This document shows, piece after piece, positions 11,371 to 24,634 of a stretch of 64,000 nt of DNA. Under the pieces are notes generated by a model. It saw nothing but the letters and a program-made list of their open reading frames with translations. It ran no database searches and was not told the origin of the DNA. The translations under genes and the position numbers were made by a program. Positions within the stretch are counted from its first letter, which is position 1, and each line of letters starts with the position of its first letter. Location: positions 70,407,910-70,471,909 of the forward strand of contig NC_081303.1 in assembly GCF_030435805.1 (NCBI RefSeq). Reading direction: 5' to 3'. This DNA comes from Mustela lutreola. Its lineage: Eukaryota > Chordata > Mammalia > Carnivora > Mustelidae.

Positions 11371-11811
11371 CACACCTGCAAAAATATTCTGCAGTGTTGA
11401 TGGAACACTTAGACAACCCTGCCGAAGACTCCTACTTGTGATTCTTAAACCTATTAATTGGAAGTCTTTCATCTTGGCTGAAGACAGGACAAAGAACATA
11501 ACTTGTGGGACCCACTGAAAAATGAAAGTGCAGATTCCCTTGTTCAAAAACCATGGAGAATTTCAAGACAGCAATGGCAGAGAATTAAACCAAATCAAAG
11601 ATCCCTCTAGGCCAGGGTCCTATGTGACTGCACAGGCCCATGCCCATGAAGCCAGCCCAGGGCCAGAGTCCTCAGATCAATCCAAAGCACCACCTCTAAT
11701 TTGTTAAGAGGCTGCTCTCATTTCATTCCCAGCCCTCTCAGTGAGGAAGTGTAGACCTCACGAGCTCTTTGCTTGAGCTCTTAATCAGACCCCAGTCTCT
11801 CTTTCTCTCTC

Positions 11812-11996
11812 TCTCTCAAGATTTTTTAATTTACTTGAGAGGTAGAGAGAGCACAAATGGTAGGAGGGACAGAGAGAGAGGGAGAAGCAGGCTTCTTACT
11901 GAGCAGGGAGCCCCACAGGGCCTCGATCCCAGGACCTGAGATCATGACCTGAGCCGAAGGCAGACGCTTAACCCACTGAGCCACCCGAGTACCTGT
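11812..11996 (-). repeat. Can-SINE (minus)
   Basis: AAGATTTTTTAATTTACTTG start and CACTGAGCCACCCGAGTACC end, moderately diverged. Confidence 0.85.
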
Positions 11997-12683
11997 CCCT
12001 GATCTGTTTTTAAGAATCTTCCTTTTGGGGAGCCTTGTGCAATTGGGATGCCTGTTCTTACACTATTGTCATACTGCACGTGAAAAAGCTTGTTCTGTTT
12101 CTCCTCTCTCTTCCCAGCTTGTCCAAGATCCAGGTTCAAAGGAGGCTTACAGGTCGAGCCTGGAGCTCAGCAGTAGGGAAGATCCCCCGGGGTCTGATGA
12201 GCAGCAGTTTCTAGTCATGAGGTCTCTCCCCAACAGGGTCCCTCCTCAGGTGCCAGCAACCTACCCCCATGGGCATGCTGGGAACTCCTCCCACCTGGGC
12301 CTTTGTCCCAGGTCCAGAGTCTGTGCCCTATCTATGTAGTCAGAGAGACCAGCTGCAGTTCTCACATAGCAGAAGTTCCTTGTTTACCAGGTACAGAGGG
12401 TCATAATCCCTGACTGCAAACGCTGGCAGCTCCAGAGACCAAGGGAAAAGCAGGGGCAGATGGTAGTCTGGGGAGAAGCAGCCCACACCAGATCCTCGGC
12501 CTGCGGGGGACAGGCCTAGAAAGAGCAGGTAGGGGATCTGTTGGGGACCAGAGACTAGAAGCAGTAAGGTGCAGATCATGCAGAGGGTCAGGAAGAGGTC
12601 GCCCAGAAGGGGGGAAGAGCGTCCAGGGTGCTAACCCTTCCCACATCCAGGGGCCTGCGACAGCCATCGAAACATCTGAAGCC

Positions 12684-15080
12684 ATGGCCAGTGGAGAGGA
12701 TGGGCCGAGGAGCTGTGTGGTGTGCGGGGACCGAGCCACAGGCTACCATTTCCACGCCCTGACCTGTGAGGGCTGCAAGGGCTTCTTCAGGTAAGAGCCC
12801 CCGGCCCCGGGAGAAACCACCTCCCAGACTCCCCACTGCGCAGCCTTTAAGCCGTGGCACATGCCCGAGCTTGTCCACCTACATTACTCCTGCCTCTCAG
12901 AGGCTAACTGCCCTGTAGCTAGCGTGGTACATCTCGTCAACCTCAACACTGCATAAATCGGTGATAGAATAATAGAGGGAAGGCTGCTGTTGGTTCTGTG
13001 GACACAGCCCCTTACCCACGACCTGCGAACACCAAGTCAGGGATCCTGTGCCCTGTGCTTGACATGGCGTATATCCTACCCACCCTTAGGGACCCTTGGG
13101 CACAGCTCAGATTAGCCCACGTCTCCACACCACAGATCCTTCTAGACCGTGTCATCTCAGCCCCTCATGTAGCCACCTGTTCACTGCCATCTGTGACCAC
13201 CCTCCCGAAAGTCTGCATCTCTCACAGACGCACAGTCAACAAAAGCACTGGTCTCACCTGCCCCTTTGCTGGAAGATGTGAGGTCAGCAAGGCCCAGAGA
13301 CACCACTGCCCAGCCTGCCGGTTGCAGAAATGCCTAGACGTTGGCATGAAGAAGGAAAGTGAGTTGGCCCCCTACCGACACCAGCATCCACGGACGAGGT
13401 CGCTCTGCTTTATCCTTGTTCCCAAAGCGTGTTCTCCCCACAAGAAGAGTTAAGATTTTGGAAACGAGTCAGATGATGTTTCTATTCTGCTCCTCATCTC
13501 TCTTATAGTCCAAGATCTCATGGTCTGGCTCCAACAGACAGCCTCCCGGATTTTATCTCCTGATCTGCCCACCTTGCTCCCTCGCTCAGGGCCACAGTGA
13601 TCTCAGTGCCACTGTCACGCACACCCAGCACCCACCCCTCGGGACTTTTGCCCTGGTCATCCCCTCCACCCAGAATGCTTTCTTTCCCTAGATATCCCTA
13701 CGGCTTGACTTGTGTGTGTCTCACGTATAGCACATGTCACCTAGTAGGTACGTGGTAACTGTTGAAGGAATCATCACGTGCCATTTCTCTGTGCCCTGTA
13801 ATGAGGCTTTGCTCCTGACAGACGATATCACTGGAGCTCACTCGGCTACAAAGTTACAGTGTCCATGTTTAGCTCTTCTGACTCCCAAGCCCTTGCTTTC
13901 TGCTGATAGTGCACTACTCTTCAATATGGACCAGTGCATACTGTAGGAGTCAAAAAATCTTGGCTTGCATCACTTTAGTGTTTTGCGACCTTGGACCTGC
14001 CACCGGAATGTAGACCTGTTTATGTGTCTGAAAAATCTGGATAATAACACCTGGCCTGTGTACCCTCTACCCACTGGGTTGTTTCATCCAGTGAGATTTA
14101 GCCTTTGGAACCCTTGCCGTTTAGGGCTATGTAAACAGAAAGTGATGCTTTAGGAACCAAGAGCTCTCCCTCTTCGCTGGTCGCCCAGAAGCCAAACATC
14201 TCCCTTCACTGTGACTACTTTATTTTCCAGCCCTCCCCACCCCCCAGTGGTGCCTTGTTTTCCCCAGCGGGGCCTGCGGGGCTGGGGAGAGGGACAGGGA
14301 TCCCTTACCACTGGGGCCTCTAGGACTCCAGCCAAGCCCAAGGAGGCCCCAGGAATGCCACTCCCTCCCCACATCCTTCATCACGGGGTACCCGGTGCCC
14401 AAGGGCTCCCAGACAGAGGGTGAGGGTGGGGGCTGGCAGAGACAGTGATGCCCTCTGCAGACCTCAGCAGCATCGTCCCTCATCTTCCCTGGGCACAGTG
14501 ATCCTGTCGGCAGAAGCCCTGGCAGCACGGCGGGCAAAGCAGGCCCAGCGGCGGGCCCGGCAAGTCCCTGCGCAGCTGAGCAAGGAGCAGGAGGAGCTGG
14601 TGCGGACACTCCTGGGGGCGCACAGCCGCCACGTGGGCACCATGTTCAACCAGTTCGTGCAGTTCAGGGTGAGCCTTTGCATGGACTTTGAGCTGAAAGA
14701 GGACCAAAAGGGCACCCAAGGTGGCTGCCCGGAGGGAGGGGGCAGCAGTGTGCCACGCCCCAAGACAGAGGACGAGGCTTCTCCAGAACCCCAGCGTCCA
14801 CAGGCTCCTAGGCCCCGAAGCCCTTCCAAGACAGGGCTGGAGAGACCCCTGGGACTAGGGCCACTCACTCAGGCCCCGATCTCTGCAGCCTCCTGCTCAT
14901 CTGTTCATCCATCACCAGCGCCTGCCCGTCCCGGTCCCCGAACTGCCCCTGCTCACGCACTTCGCGGAGGTCAACACCTTCATGGTACAGCAAGTCATCA
15001 AATTCACCAAGGACGTGCCTCTCTTCCGGTACGTGACCTCCCCTTACCTTCCAGGAGGAAAACACTCCAATAAATTATAG

Positions 15081-15133
<53 letters not shown>

Positions 15134-16829
15134 CTAGTCCCTGACCCGCTAACCCTTCCTGATGCCTTTCCAAGCACGGGGTCTTGAATTCCCTCCTTTG
15201 GTCTTAAGTAGCTCAGCCAGAACTGGGAGCTCCTCTCCCTCTCTAAAAGGCTCTTGCCTGCCCCCCTCAGGTCCCTGCCCATGGAGGACCAGATCTCCCT
15301 GCTCAAGGGAGCAGCGGTCGAAATCTGTCACATCGCACTCAATACCACTTTCTGTCTCCAAACACAAAACTTCCTCTGCGGGCCGCTCTGCTATACGCTG
15401 GAAGACGGCGTCCATGGTGAGAGGGGCTGGAGCCTGGGCGGGCGCGCGTCCTTTGCAGTAAGGCCTGTGGCAGTGTGACCGGGAGGATCCTAAGACCAGC
15501 ATCTCCCACAGCGGGCTTCCAGCAAGACTTTTTAGAGTTGCTCTTTCACTTTCATGGGACACTGAGACGACTCCAGCTCCAGGAGCCCGAGTACGTGCTC
15601 ATGGCCGCCATGGCCCTCTTCTCTCCCGGTGAGCATCCCCCAAAGCCCAGAAGCTTCTGCTCCTCCACCCCTGCCCGGACTCCCAGCCCCGGGGATCCCT
15701 GCCCGCCCCCACCCATCCTTCCCATCCGCTGTCTTCCAGATAGGCCTGGGGTTACCCGGAGGGCGGAGATCGATCATCTGCAAGAGGTGGTGGCAATGAC
15801 CCTGCAGAGCTACATCAAAGGGCAGCCGCCAAGGCCTGGGGACCGGTATGCGGGAGCCTGGGGGCTTGGAGGCTGCACCCGGGGAAGGCAGGCAGGCAAG
15901 GGAAACAGAGCTCAGGGGACCGCCTCTGCCGTCCTGTCCTCTGGGAAACCAGGTTCCTTGGGGGCACCGAGTCCTTCCCTCGCACCTCAGATGGGTCTGG
16001 CATCCGAATCGCTCCTACTGCTGTTTCATCTGATTTTTTCCAGATTTTTTTTTTTTTATTCAGTAGAGATGCAAAGTCGTAGCTCGCAGGCTCTGTATGA
16101 TAGCATTCCTGAGACTGACGACACCCATCACCTTAGCCGTCCACTCCAGGCTAAAAGCAGCCTTCCAGGATTCTCGGTCGCTCTTCCCGTGGCCCTCCCC
16201 TCCCTCTCCATTGGCCCTTCCTTTAATTTTTCACCCCCCCGCGAAGTTATCACGGTCATTCAGATTCCTGGGCAAAGCCAGGCTCTGGCTCAGCCGTCCA
16301 TGCTCCGTCCAGGCTCTGAGGTAGGCTCCGCGTGTTCTCATGTGTTCCTCAACGAGCCAGTTTGGCCAGAAGAGGGACGCTTCAGACCACAGAACACATC
16401 CACCTTCTAGAACCTGCTCTAGAAGGCCAGATCCATAGATTGCACAGAGCTGCAGTTCTGACCAAGTCTGGGGCTTTCTTCACACTTGGCCCTGAGACCT
16501 CTGGATTCAAGAAGGGCAGGGGAGAGAAGACCTCAGGGACTTTGGGAATTTTTGCTAATTTGTCATACCAGAGCATGATCTTCTGTAGTGTTCAGACCTA
16601 ACCTCACTGAGGGAAGCTCAGGGGAGCAGGACCTCAAGATAAGACTCTCAGCTACCTTAGTTTCCTCTTTCCCTGGTGACCCCACTACCTCCTCCAAAGG
16701 TTTCTGTACGCGAAGCTGCTGGGCCTGTTGGCTGAGCTCCGGAGCATTAACAACGCATACGGGTACCAAATCCAGCACATCCAGGGCCTGTCCGCCATGA
16801 TGCCGCTGCTCCAGGAGATCTGCAGCTGA
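12684..16829 (+). CDS. NR1I3: NR1I3, constitutive androstane receptor (CAR)
   Basis: Liver nuclear receptor that binds DNA as an RXR heterodimer and induces CYP2B/3A, UGT and transporter genes. Coding exons: 12684-12790, 13228-13358, 14499-14668, 14889-15028, 15271-15416, 15512-15628, 15740-15845, 16700-16829. All introns are GT-AG and all joins are in frame, giving 348 residues, the human length. Residues 11-66 form two C4 zinc fingers (Cys 11, 14, 28, 31 and 47, 53, 63, 66) with P-box CEGCKGFF. Thr38, the known phospho-switch site, is kept. The ligand-binding domain keeps Asn165 and His203, and the C-terminus LLQEICS, the short activation helix, is unchanged. The start is the usual ATG in exon 2, with an acceptor at about 12650. 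Convergent with TOMM40L. I see no canonical AATAAA in the 3' flank. No disabling change is visible. Confidence 0.97.
13500..13780 (+). repeat. LINE-2 fragment in NR1I3 intron
   Basis: Diverged L2 3' region: CACCTTGCTCCCTCGCTCAG, CACCCAGAATGCTTTC, and a terminal GTAGGTACGTGGTAACTGTTG. Confidence 0.55.
13945..14130 (-). repeat. MIR fragment in NR1I3 intron
   Basis: Antisense MIR-like order: CTTGGACCTGCCACC, GTCTGAAAAATCTGGATAA, then GGGTTGTTTCATCCAGTGAG. Confidence 0.55.
15081..15129. repeat. CA dinucleotide repeat in NR1I3 intron
   Basis: Pure CA run of about 23 units, about 55 bases after a splice donor. Likely length-polymorphic. Confidence 0.98.
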
Positions 16830-17221
16830 GGCCCCCGCATGCCTCCTTCCACAGCCCATCTGGACACGTTGGACTGGAAAGGGGAAAATGCTGGGGCCAG
16901 AGGTTGGGACCGGTAGGAACGGAGCACAGTGGTTGCAATGAAAGACGAAAGCAGTGAACGACCTCTTCATGCAGTCTTGGGGTTGGTGCGGGATGACCGC
17001 AGGGACAGAGCTGTTCTCTGGGAGCACGGAAGATGGGAAGGAGGAAGCCTCAGGGCTAAGAGGTAAAGAAGCTCCTTCTGGGAATTGGGGGGGCACTTTC
17101 TGAGGTCAAAGATGTAGCCCTTCGGCTCTTCTCTCCCAGCCCTAGACTCGGGGATGGAAAACAGGACAGGGAGCTAATCCCACGCAGCCTGTTCTGCTCT
17201 GAAGAGGAAGAAGCTAGGAGC

Positions 17222-17227
17222 TTTAAT
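17222..17227 (-). terminator. Candidate TOMM40L poly(A) signal
   Basis: ATTAAA on the minus strand, 327 bases past the TOMM40L stop. It is the only plausible hexamer noticed between the two convergent genes. Confidence 0.4.
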
Positions 17228-17553
17228 TGATAGGAAAACGAAGAAGGGGGATGTGAGGGGAGAAAAGTCAGCCAGACACACCCCTTACTCCTTCTCCCTT
17301 AGTCCAGAGCCACAGAGCATGGGAAAAAGACCTTGGAGCTGGTGGCGGAGGTGGGGGCCACACACCACGGCCCCAGCAGCTGCCCCTGTGGCGGCTCCAG
17401 TTCTGAGGAGGGCACGGTCCTATCCCCTGCTCTGCTCCTGGGACCCAGAGGTCACCCGGCAAGGTGCGCTCTGGAGAGGGGGCCTAGTCTCTGGCCCTAG
17501 GGCACCTGCCTCGGAGGTTCCAGCGTCTGTGAGGGGCAGGCCCTGGGAGCACC

Positions 17554-20182
17554 TCAGCCCACAGTGATGCTGAAGCCACAGTGGAATCTGTTGCGCCAGT
17601 GGTTGAGGAAGGCTCCAAGGGCCAGGGTGACGGGCAAGGGGGGCATCTTCTTCTCCAGCACAGCACCCACACACCAGTTACTGTCCACCAAGCCTGTTGG
17701 AGAATAGCATACGCACGAGGTTATTTCACAGGCTTAGAGACGGGGGTCAGGAGCAAGGTCAGAAGGATGCTTGCCTCCTCCCTCTGTCCCCCTAGTCCCT
17801 CGGCACCTCCCAACGCCATCTTAGCAACCCTCACCTCTAAACACCATGTTGGCCTGGGGCAGAGTCAGGTGGTAACCGAAGGAGAAGGTTGTGTCTTGTA
17901 GCCTTGTGTTGGCCTCAAATTCCACTCCAACCTGGACCTGAGAACCACGCGCAAGGATGGGGGAAGGATCTGTGTCACTGAGGACCAGAGGAGTCCTGAC
18001 CGGGGCTCGGCGGAACGGACACGGGCGCGAAGCATCTGTGTGGCGTGGGTGGGAAGAATCCCAGGGCAGTGGGGCCTGTGGAGGTCTGCAGGGGCACAAG
18101 CTCACGACTGGCTTGCTGGGGTGGGGGATTGGCATCGGGAGTCTCACCTGGTCGTTTGCCCTGTGGTAATAGCTTGCATGGGCCCCACCTGACCCCACAT
18201 TCAGTGTGGCTACCCAGTGCACCGCTGTAAAAACCAAAATGCAGGAGACAAGGAGCGTTACTGTAGCAGGACACAGGCCAGGAACCCCCACCGAGGTCAG
18301 CATCTGCCCTCCCTGTCGCTATTCCCCCTCACCCCGTACCCGAGTACTTTCCAGCCAGTGTCAGGATGGCGCCCTCCTCGCCTGGCCGCCGGTGATAAAC
18401 TAGCTCTCCTCCCAGCACCAGCCGATGGGTGAGGCTCTGCAGGAAGTGAGCCACCATGATCACTGTGGGGTAGCAGGGAGACACGGAGTCACGCGGAGTC
18501 AGTCGCGGGGACAGCCTCCAGGCCCAAGCACTTTCTAATCCCTCAACAGTACGGAGGAGAGGAGACAGAGCCAACATCAGCAAGTGAGCAGCCAAGATCC
18601 AAAGCACCCCGTCCCAGTTCCTCACCCGATTCCCCAATCAGGTCAGGATTCCCTAGGGTCAGAGTGGCTGTGTAGTCATCTCCCCGGTACTCGCCATCAA
18701 ACTGCCACGTCAGGAACTTGGCTTGCTGCGTCTGGGTAGGCAGAAGAAGGAGTAGAGCCTCCCCCTCCCACCCCGCACCATCACTCCAGCCCTGCTCCTG
18801 CCCCGGGAGCCCCCCGCCAGCGCAGCACACTCATGGAGAAAGGGGAAATGCTTCAGCGGACCGCGGCAGGAACCATGGGTCACCTGGAAGACAGCCTTGG
18901 CTCGGAGCCGCTCTGCCAAGAGGAGCAGGACCTGGGCGTTGAGGCTGCCACTGCTGTCCATATCCCCCACCACAGTGGGGAACACCTGTTGAAGAGGGTA
19001 CGCGGCTCGGCTGAGCTGGGGGCACGCTCAGCTTCCGTCCAACCGGCCAGGGTGTCTTTAGCAGTACCCAGCGCCCCCTAGTGGAGCCACAGAGACAGGC
19101 TCCGGCTCCTCACCCAAACGTTTCCCCCACTCTCTCCCGTCGGAGGAAACACCGAGGCAGGTGCCCTGCACTCTCTTCCCTGTAACACACTCCTACTCCT
19201 CCTCCTCTAGTCCCGAGTCCTGGGTGCGCTTTTCCCCATAACACCCGCTTTCCTCCTCCTCTAGACCTGAGATCTGGGTGGGCTTTTAGGGAGATGACCC
19301 GGGTGTGAGGACTACTCACCTCGGCGGGGCTCAGTTGCCAGTCTCCTGCATAGGCCGCATGGAGGTGATACCCGGGCAAGCCCAGGGCACTCATGTGCAC
19401 GGTGTGAGCCACCTGAGGAAAGAGAAGTCAGTGGAGGAGGAAAATGTTCCCACCCACCTGAACCCCGTTCCACTCCTCTCCTCCTCCCCATCCAGAAGGC
19501 CTTGCAAGAATCCCAAACATTCCAACATACACAGAGGGTCACCGAAACTAAAAGCAACAAGTCCCACAGGCGAGGGAAGTAAAGAGAGCCCCACATCCTC
19601 CCTCATCCGTCCCACGGAGCCTGGTTAAGGCTTGAGTACAAAGGCAAGGAGGAGAGTGTCCGAGGATAGGCAGGGAGGATCTTAAGGAGGGCCAGAGAAG
19701 TGGGAGCACCTGGAAATGGCTGCTCAGAACCTTGTTGACAACGAGCTTCACTCCCTCCATCTGTGCTGGGAACACATCTGAAGGGGGTGGAGGGGAGGGG
19801 AAGCGGAGGAATGAGCACAGACAAGGAACCCCTACCCCAAGACATAGTCTCCCCTTTCCATCCTATTGAAAGCACTTTGGAGGAACTGACCTCCTTTCAA
19901 GTCCTACCACGAAATGTTCCACTCCATGTGGGCACCTGATCCTCCCTGAGGCTGGATGCCCCAGCTGGGTTCTCCCCTTTCCTGCTCCCATCACTGGACA
20001 CCCAGCATTCGAGACCCTCCCCTCCTCTGCCCCTTCAATGTGAGACACCCAAATGCCAAGTTCTCACCTTTGCAGAGCCGGTGCAGCTCATCGAAGCTCC
20101 CAGGGTTAGGCAGAGGCTCCTCTCGCCGGGGGCTCCGGCGGGGCAAAGCCCCCATCGGTGCCAGGCCCAGTGTGTTCCCCAT
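17554..20182 (-). CDS. TOMM40L: TOMM40L, mitochondrial Tom40-like import channel
   Basis: Outer-membrane beta-barrel of the eukaryotic porin (VDAC/Tom40) fold, a paralogue of TOMM40, the preprotein import pore. Coding exons on the minus strand, from the start: 20068-20182, 19710-19777, 19320-19412, 18884-18985, 18626-18731, 18340-18462, 18148-18224, 17835-17937, 17554-17693. They total 927 bases, i.e. 308 residues plus stop, as in human. It begins [20 protein letters not shown] and ends [13 protein letters not shown]. There is no signal peptide; the first 25 residues are a disordered Pro/Arg-rich tail and the rest is barrel. The start is the first ATG of exon 2, whose acceptor is at 20218. 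The donor after residue 61 (19710) is GTGCTC, well off consensus but required for the frame. Convergent with NR1I3. Confidence 0.97.
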
Positions 20183-20534
20183 TTCAGTCCAGAGAACAGG
20201 GGAGGGGCCGGGATTAGCCTGAGAAAGGACGCTATTGCTCCCTCTACCCCGCACGGGTCCCACCCCCCATCATCCGACTCCCCAGTCCCAGAAACTTCCA
20301 CATGGTCCGATGCTAGACCTGGAACAGGAAGAGCAGGGAGAGGGCACCGGTGGGGAGACTGAACCCCAGGCACACTCCCGTCCCATCTTTGCTTCTTCAC
20401 CCCACCTGTCACCCCGTCCCTTCCCCCATTATCTAATCCTAGCTCCAATCACAGACCTCATCCAGCTTCCCAGTCTGCCTGTTCTTCATTCCTAGACCCC
20501 AAGGCGAGACTGGCAATGAAGCAATAGTCCTTAC

Positions 20535-20960
20535 CGTCTCAGACTATCATGCTGCCCCTTTTTCCCCGGCACACCCCGGTCATCTTGATGGGGGCAGTCA
20601 TCTTGAGTAATGGCAGGACTGCGGCTTCACGCTGCATTCTCAGCGTGGTCATGAGCGCCATCTTGGAACCGGGCAAAAAAAAAAGACATCAAAGACCCGA
20701 CCCTCCCTTGATTGGGCCCTGCCCAGAAGATTTAAAAAAAAAAAAAAAGAAAGAAAGAAAACCTGCCTCCGTCTCCCAGGGGCCAATGGGAGAGAAGGAA
20801 GCAAAGGAGTGGCAGAGTCGGGTCCAGAGAGCTCCAACCCAGGCACTGCAGAGGCGGGCGGGGCTTGATTGGTAGATGGCCTGAGGTCGCCCGGCCTCAA
20901 GAAGGTCGGGAAGACGCTGGGAACGTCCTAGACGCCAGAGGGAGCGTCTTGGAGCTTGGG
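20535..20960 (-). promoter_or_regulatory. TOMM40L: TOMM40L promoter and non-coding first exon
   Basis: On the minus strand a CCAAGATGGCG element (20658-20664 and flanks) lies at the likely transcription start, as YY1-type motifs do in TATA-less genes. An inverted CCAAT box sits upstream (ATTGG on plus near 20870), along with GC boxes. Exon 1 ends at a GTAAGG donor after 20535 and joins the coding exon at 20218. No TATA box is seen. Confidence 0.7.
20539..20661 (-). other. Upstream open reading frame in TOMM40L exon 1
   Basis: The ATG inside the CAAGATGGCG element opens a 40-codon frame that stops at TGA (20539-20541), four bases before the exon 1 donor. It contains five further in-frame ATG codons. 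If transcription starts upstream of the element, this frame would compete with the TOMM40L start in exon 2. No protein similarity is recognised. Confidence 0.55.
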
Positions 20961-23190
<2,230 letters not shown>

Positions 23191-23195
23191 AAATG

Positions 23196-23253
23196 TATAT
23201 AGCCCCATCTCCCCAGCCAGGCCAGACACAGCAAGGACCGAGACGCTGACCAG
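23196..23253 (+). promoter_or_regulatory. APOA2: APOA2 TATA box and non-coding exon 1
   Basis: A TATATAG box at 23196-23202 precedes a short exon that ends at a GTAGGG donor after 23253. The acceptor before 23407 joins it to the coding exon. The layout (short untranslated first exon, small intron) matches mammalian APOA2. Confidence 0.8.
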
Positions 23254-23430
23254 GTAGGGTAAGGAAGTGAGTGGGGTGGCCAGGATCCAGAGAGGACACG
23301 GTTTTAACTGTGGGAAGGGAGTGAAACGGGTCGGAGTGGGCACCTAGGTAGGAGTCTCTGGAGAGGGGCTGAAACTCATTCCTCCCCCACTCCCAACTGC
23401 TTCCAGGCCACCATCCCCACTGTTACCACC

Positions 23431-24512
23431 ATGAAGCTGCTTGCTCTGACTCTGCTGCTCCTCGCCGTCTGTAACCTTGAAGGTGGGTGTCGTAGGGAAA
23501 GGGGTCCCAAGAAGGAGAAGGTTCTAGGGTTCCTGGCTTCCCATCTGTCAGTGCTCCTAGCAAGAGCAAGATCACTCCCTCTCAAAGGTTCAGAGAGCTC
23601 CTCCAAAGACCTGGAGCTGGGAACCTGTTTGGAGAGGGGGCTCGTAGTGGGGGCTGGCTACCAACAGAGACCTGGCCTTCTGCCAGGTCCCTGTTGGGGA
23701 CCCAGCTGATGAGCTGTGTGTGTTGTGTGCATGTATGCGCAGGGGCTCTTGTTAGGAGACAGGCGGAGGAGCCAGATCTGCAGAGCCTAATCTCTCAGTA
23801 CTTCGAGATGGTGGCCACCTATGGCAAGAACCTGGTGGAGAAGGTCAAGGACCCAGAGTTGCAGGCCCAGGCCAAGTAAGTCTCAGTGAAAGGGGCTCGG
23901 GGAGCACACCCATCTGGTGTGGCCAGTGGAGCGTGTGACTCTTGATCTCCGGGTTGTGAGTTTGGGCCCCACACTGGGTGCAGAGATTGCTAAAAAATAA
24001 AATCTTTAAAAAAAGAAAAGAGAAGAGAAAAGAAAGAAAGGGGATCGCGGCCCAGGGAGCTTTAGAGAGAAAGCAGGGAAGCTGGGAGATTGCTGGAGCT
24101 CGAGGGTGGGGGTTGGAGAGGATCAGGTTTAAGTTGGAGAGATGAATTCCTGCACCATGTCGTAGATCCACAGACCTCTTGGACAGATAGGGCCTGCGGG
24201 AACCAGGCTTCAAATTTTTAATCTCTAGGGTCTGTTCCTCTACTAGATGGAGGGCTTGCCTCTCCTCCTGTTACCCTAACAGGATGGCCCAGGCCCTAGA
24301 GTCTGGGGAGCTGGGTCTCACCTCCCAGCACCAGTGAGTCCCCTGCCAGTGCCTAGGGTCTCTCCCACTGACCGCTAATCCTTCGATTACACAGGGCTTA
24401 TTTTGAGAACACACAGGAGCAGCTAATGCCCCTGGTCCAGAAGGTCGGAGTTGACCTGATCAACTTCTTGAGCAATTTCATGGACTTCAAAAAACAGCCT
24501 GCCACCCAGTGA
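23431..24512 (+). CDS. APOA2: APOA2, apolipoprotein A-II precursor
   Basis: Second major HDL protein, secreted by liver, which coats HDL through amphipathic helices. Coding exons 23431-23482, 23743-23875 and 24395-24512 give 100 residues, as in human. Residues 1-18 are the signal peptide ([18 protein letters not shown]), 19-23 the ALVRR propeptide, and 24-100 the 77-residue mature chain starting QAEEP. The two class-A-type helices ([18 protein letters not shown] and the Leu/Val-rich C-terminal third) are clear. Residue 29, the Cys that makes human apoA-II a disulfide dimer, is Asp here, and no other Cys is present in the mature chain, so the protein should be monomeric. Poly(A) signal at 24608. 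Confidence 0.98.
23905..24020 (+). repeat. Older Can-SINE subtype in APOA2 intron
   Basis: Reads CTCTTGATCTCCGGGTTGTG then GGGCCCCACACTGGGTGCAG and AAAATAAAATCTTTAAAA. Confidence 0.8.
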
Positions 24513-24607
24513 GGCATCCAGACCATCGTCATCTATCCCAGCTGGCCACTAGAACACCCACCGGTCCAGTCTAGAGTGCTCTCCCCTACACGCTCCTTGT
24601 TTTCTAC

Positions 24608-24613
24608 AATAAA
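24608..24613 (+). terminator. APOA2: APOA2 poly(A) signal
   Basis: AATAAA 95 bases after the stop codon, as expected for the very short APOA2 3' UTR. Confidence 0.92.
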
Positions 24614-24634
24614 TATTGAAGGAGTCAGGTGTGA

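Larger units (their letters stand above)
2314..12330. other. PCP4L1-NR1I3 intergenic region
   Basis: Ten kilobases between two divergent promoters, with no recognisable protein exon. It is filled with Can-SINEs (2605, 2919, 3966-4390, 4781, 6647, 7556, 8387, 9423, 11812), an antisense L1 3' fragment (8103-9750), an L2 (9840-10745), a hAT-type DNA transposon fossil (4963-5272), MIR pieces and microsatellites. The stretches at 5280-6630 and 6870-7230 hold no gene that I can see, only low-complexity and old-repeat-like sequence. Confidence 0.7.

Noticed and set aside
16830-17220. Alternative final exon or extended 3' UTR for NR1I3
   Set aside because: No canonical poly(A) signal or acceptor with a coding continuation. 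The 3' end is left undefined.
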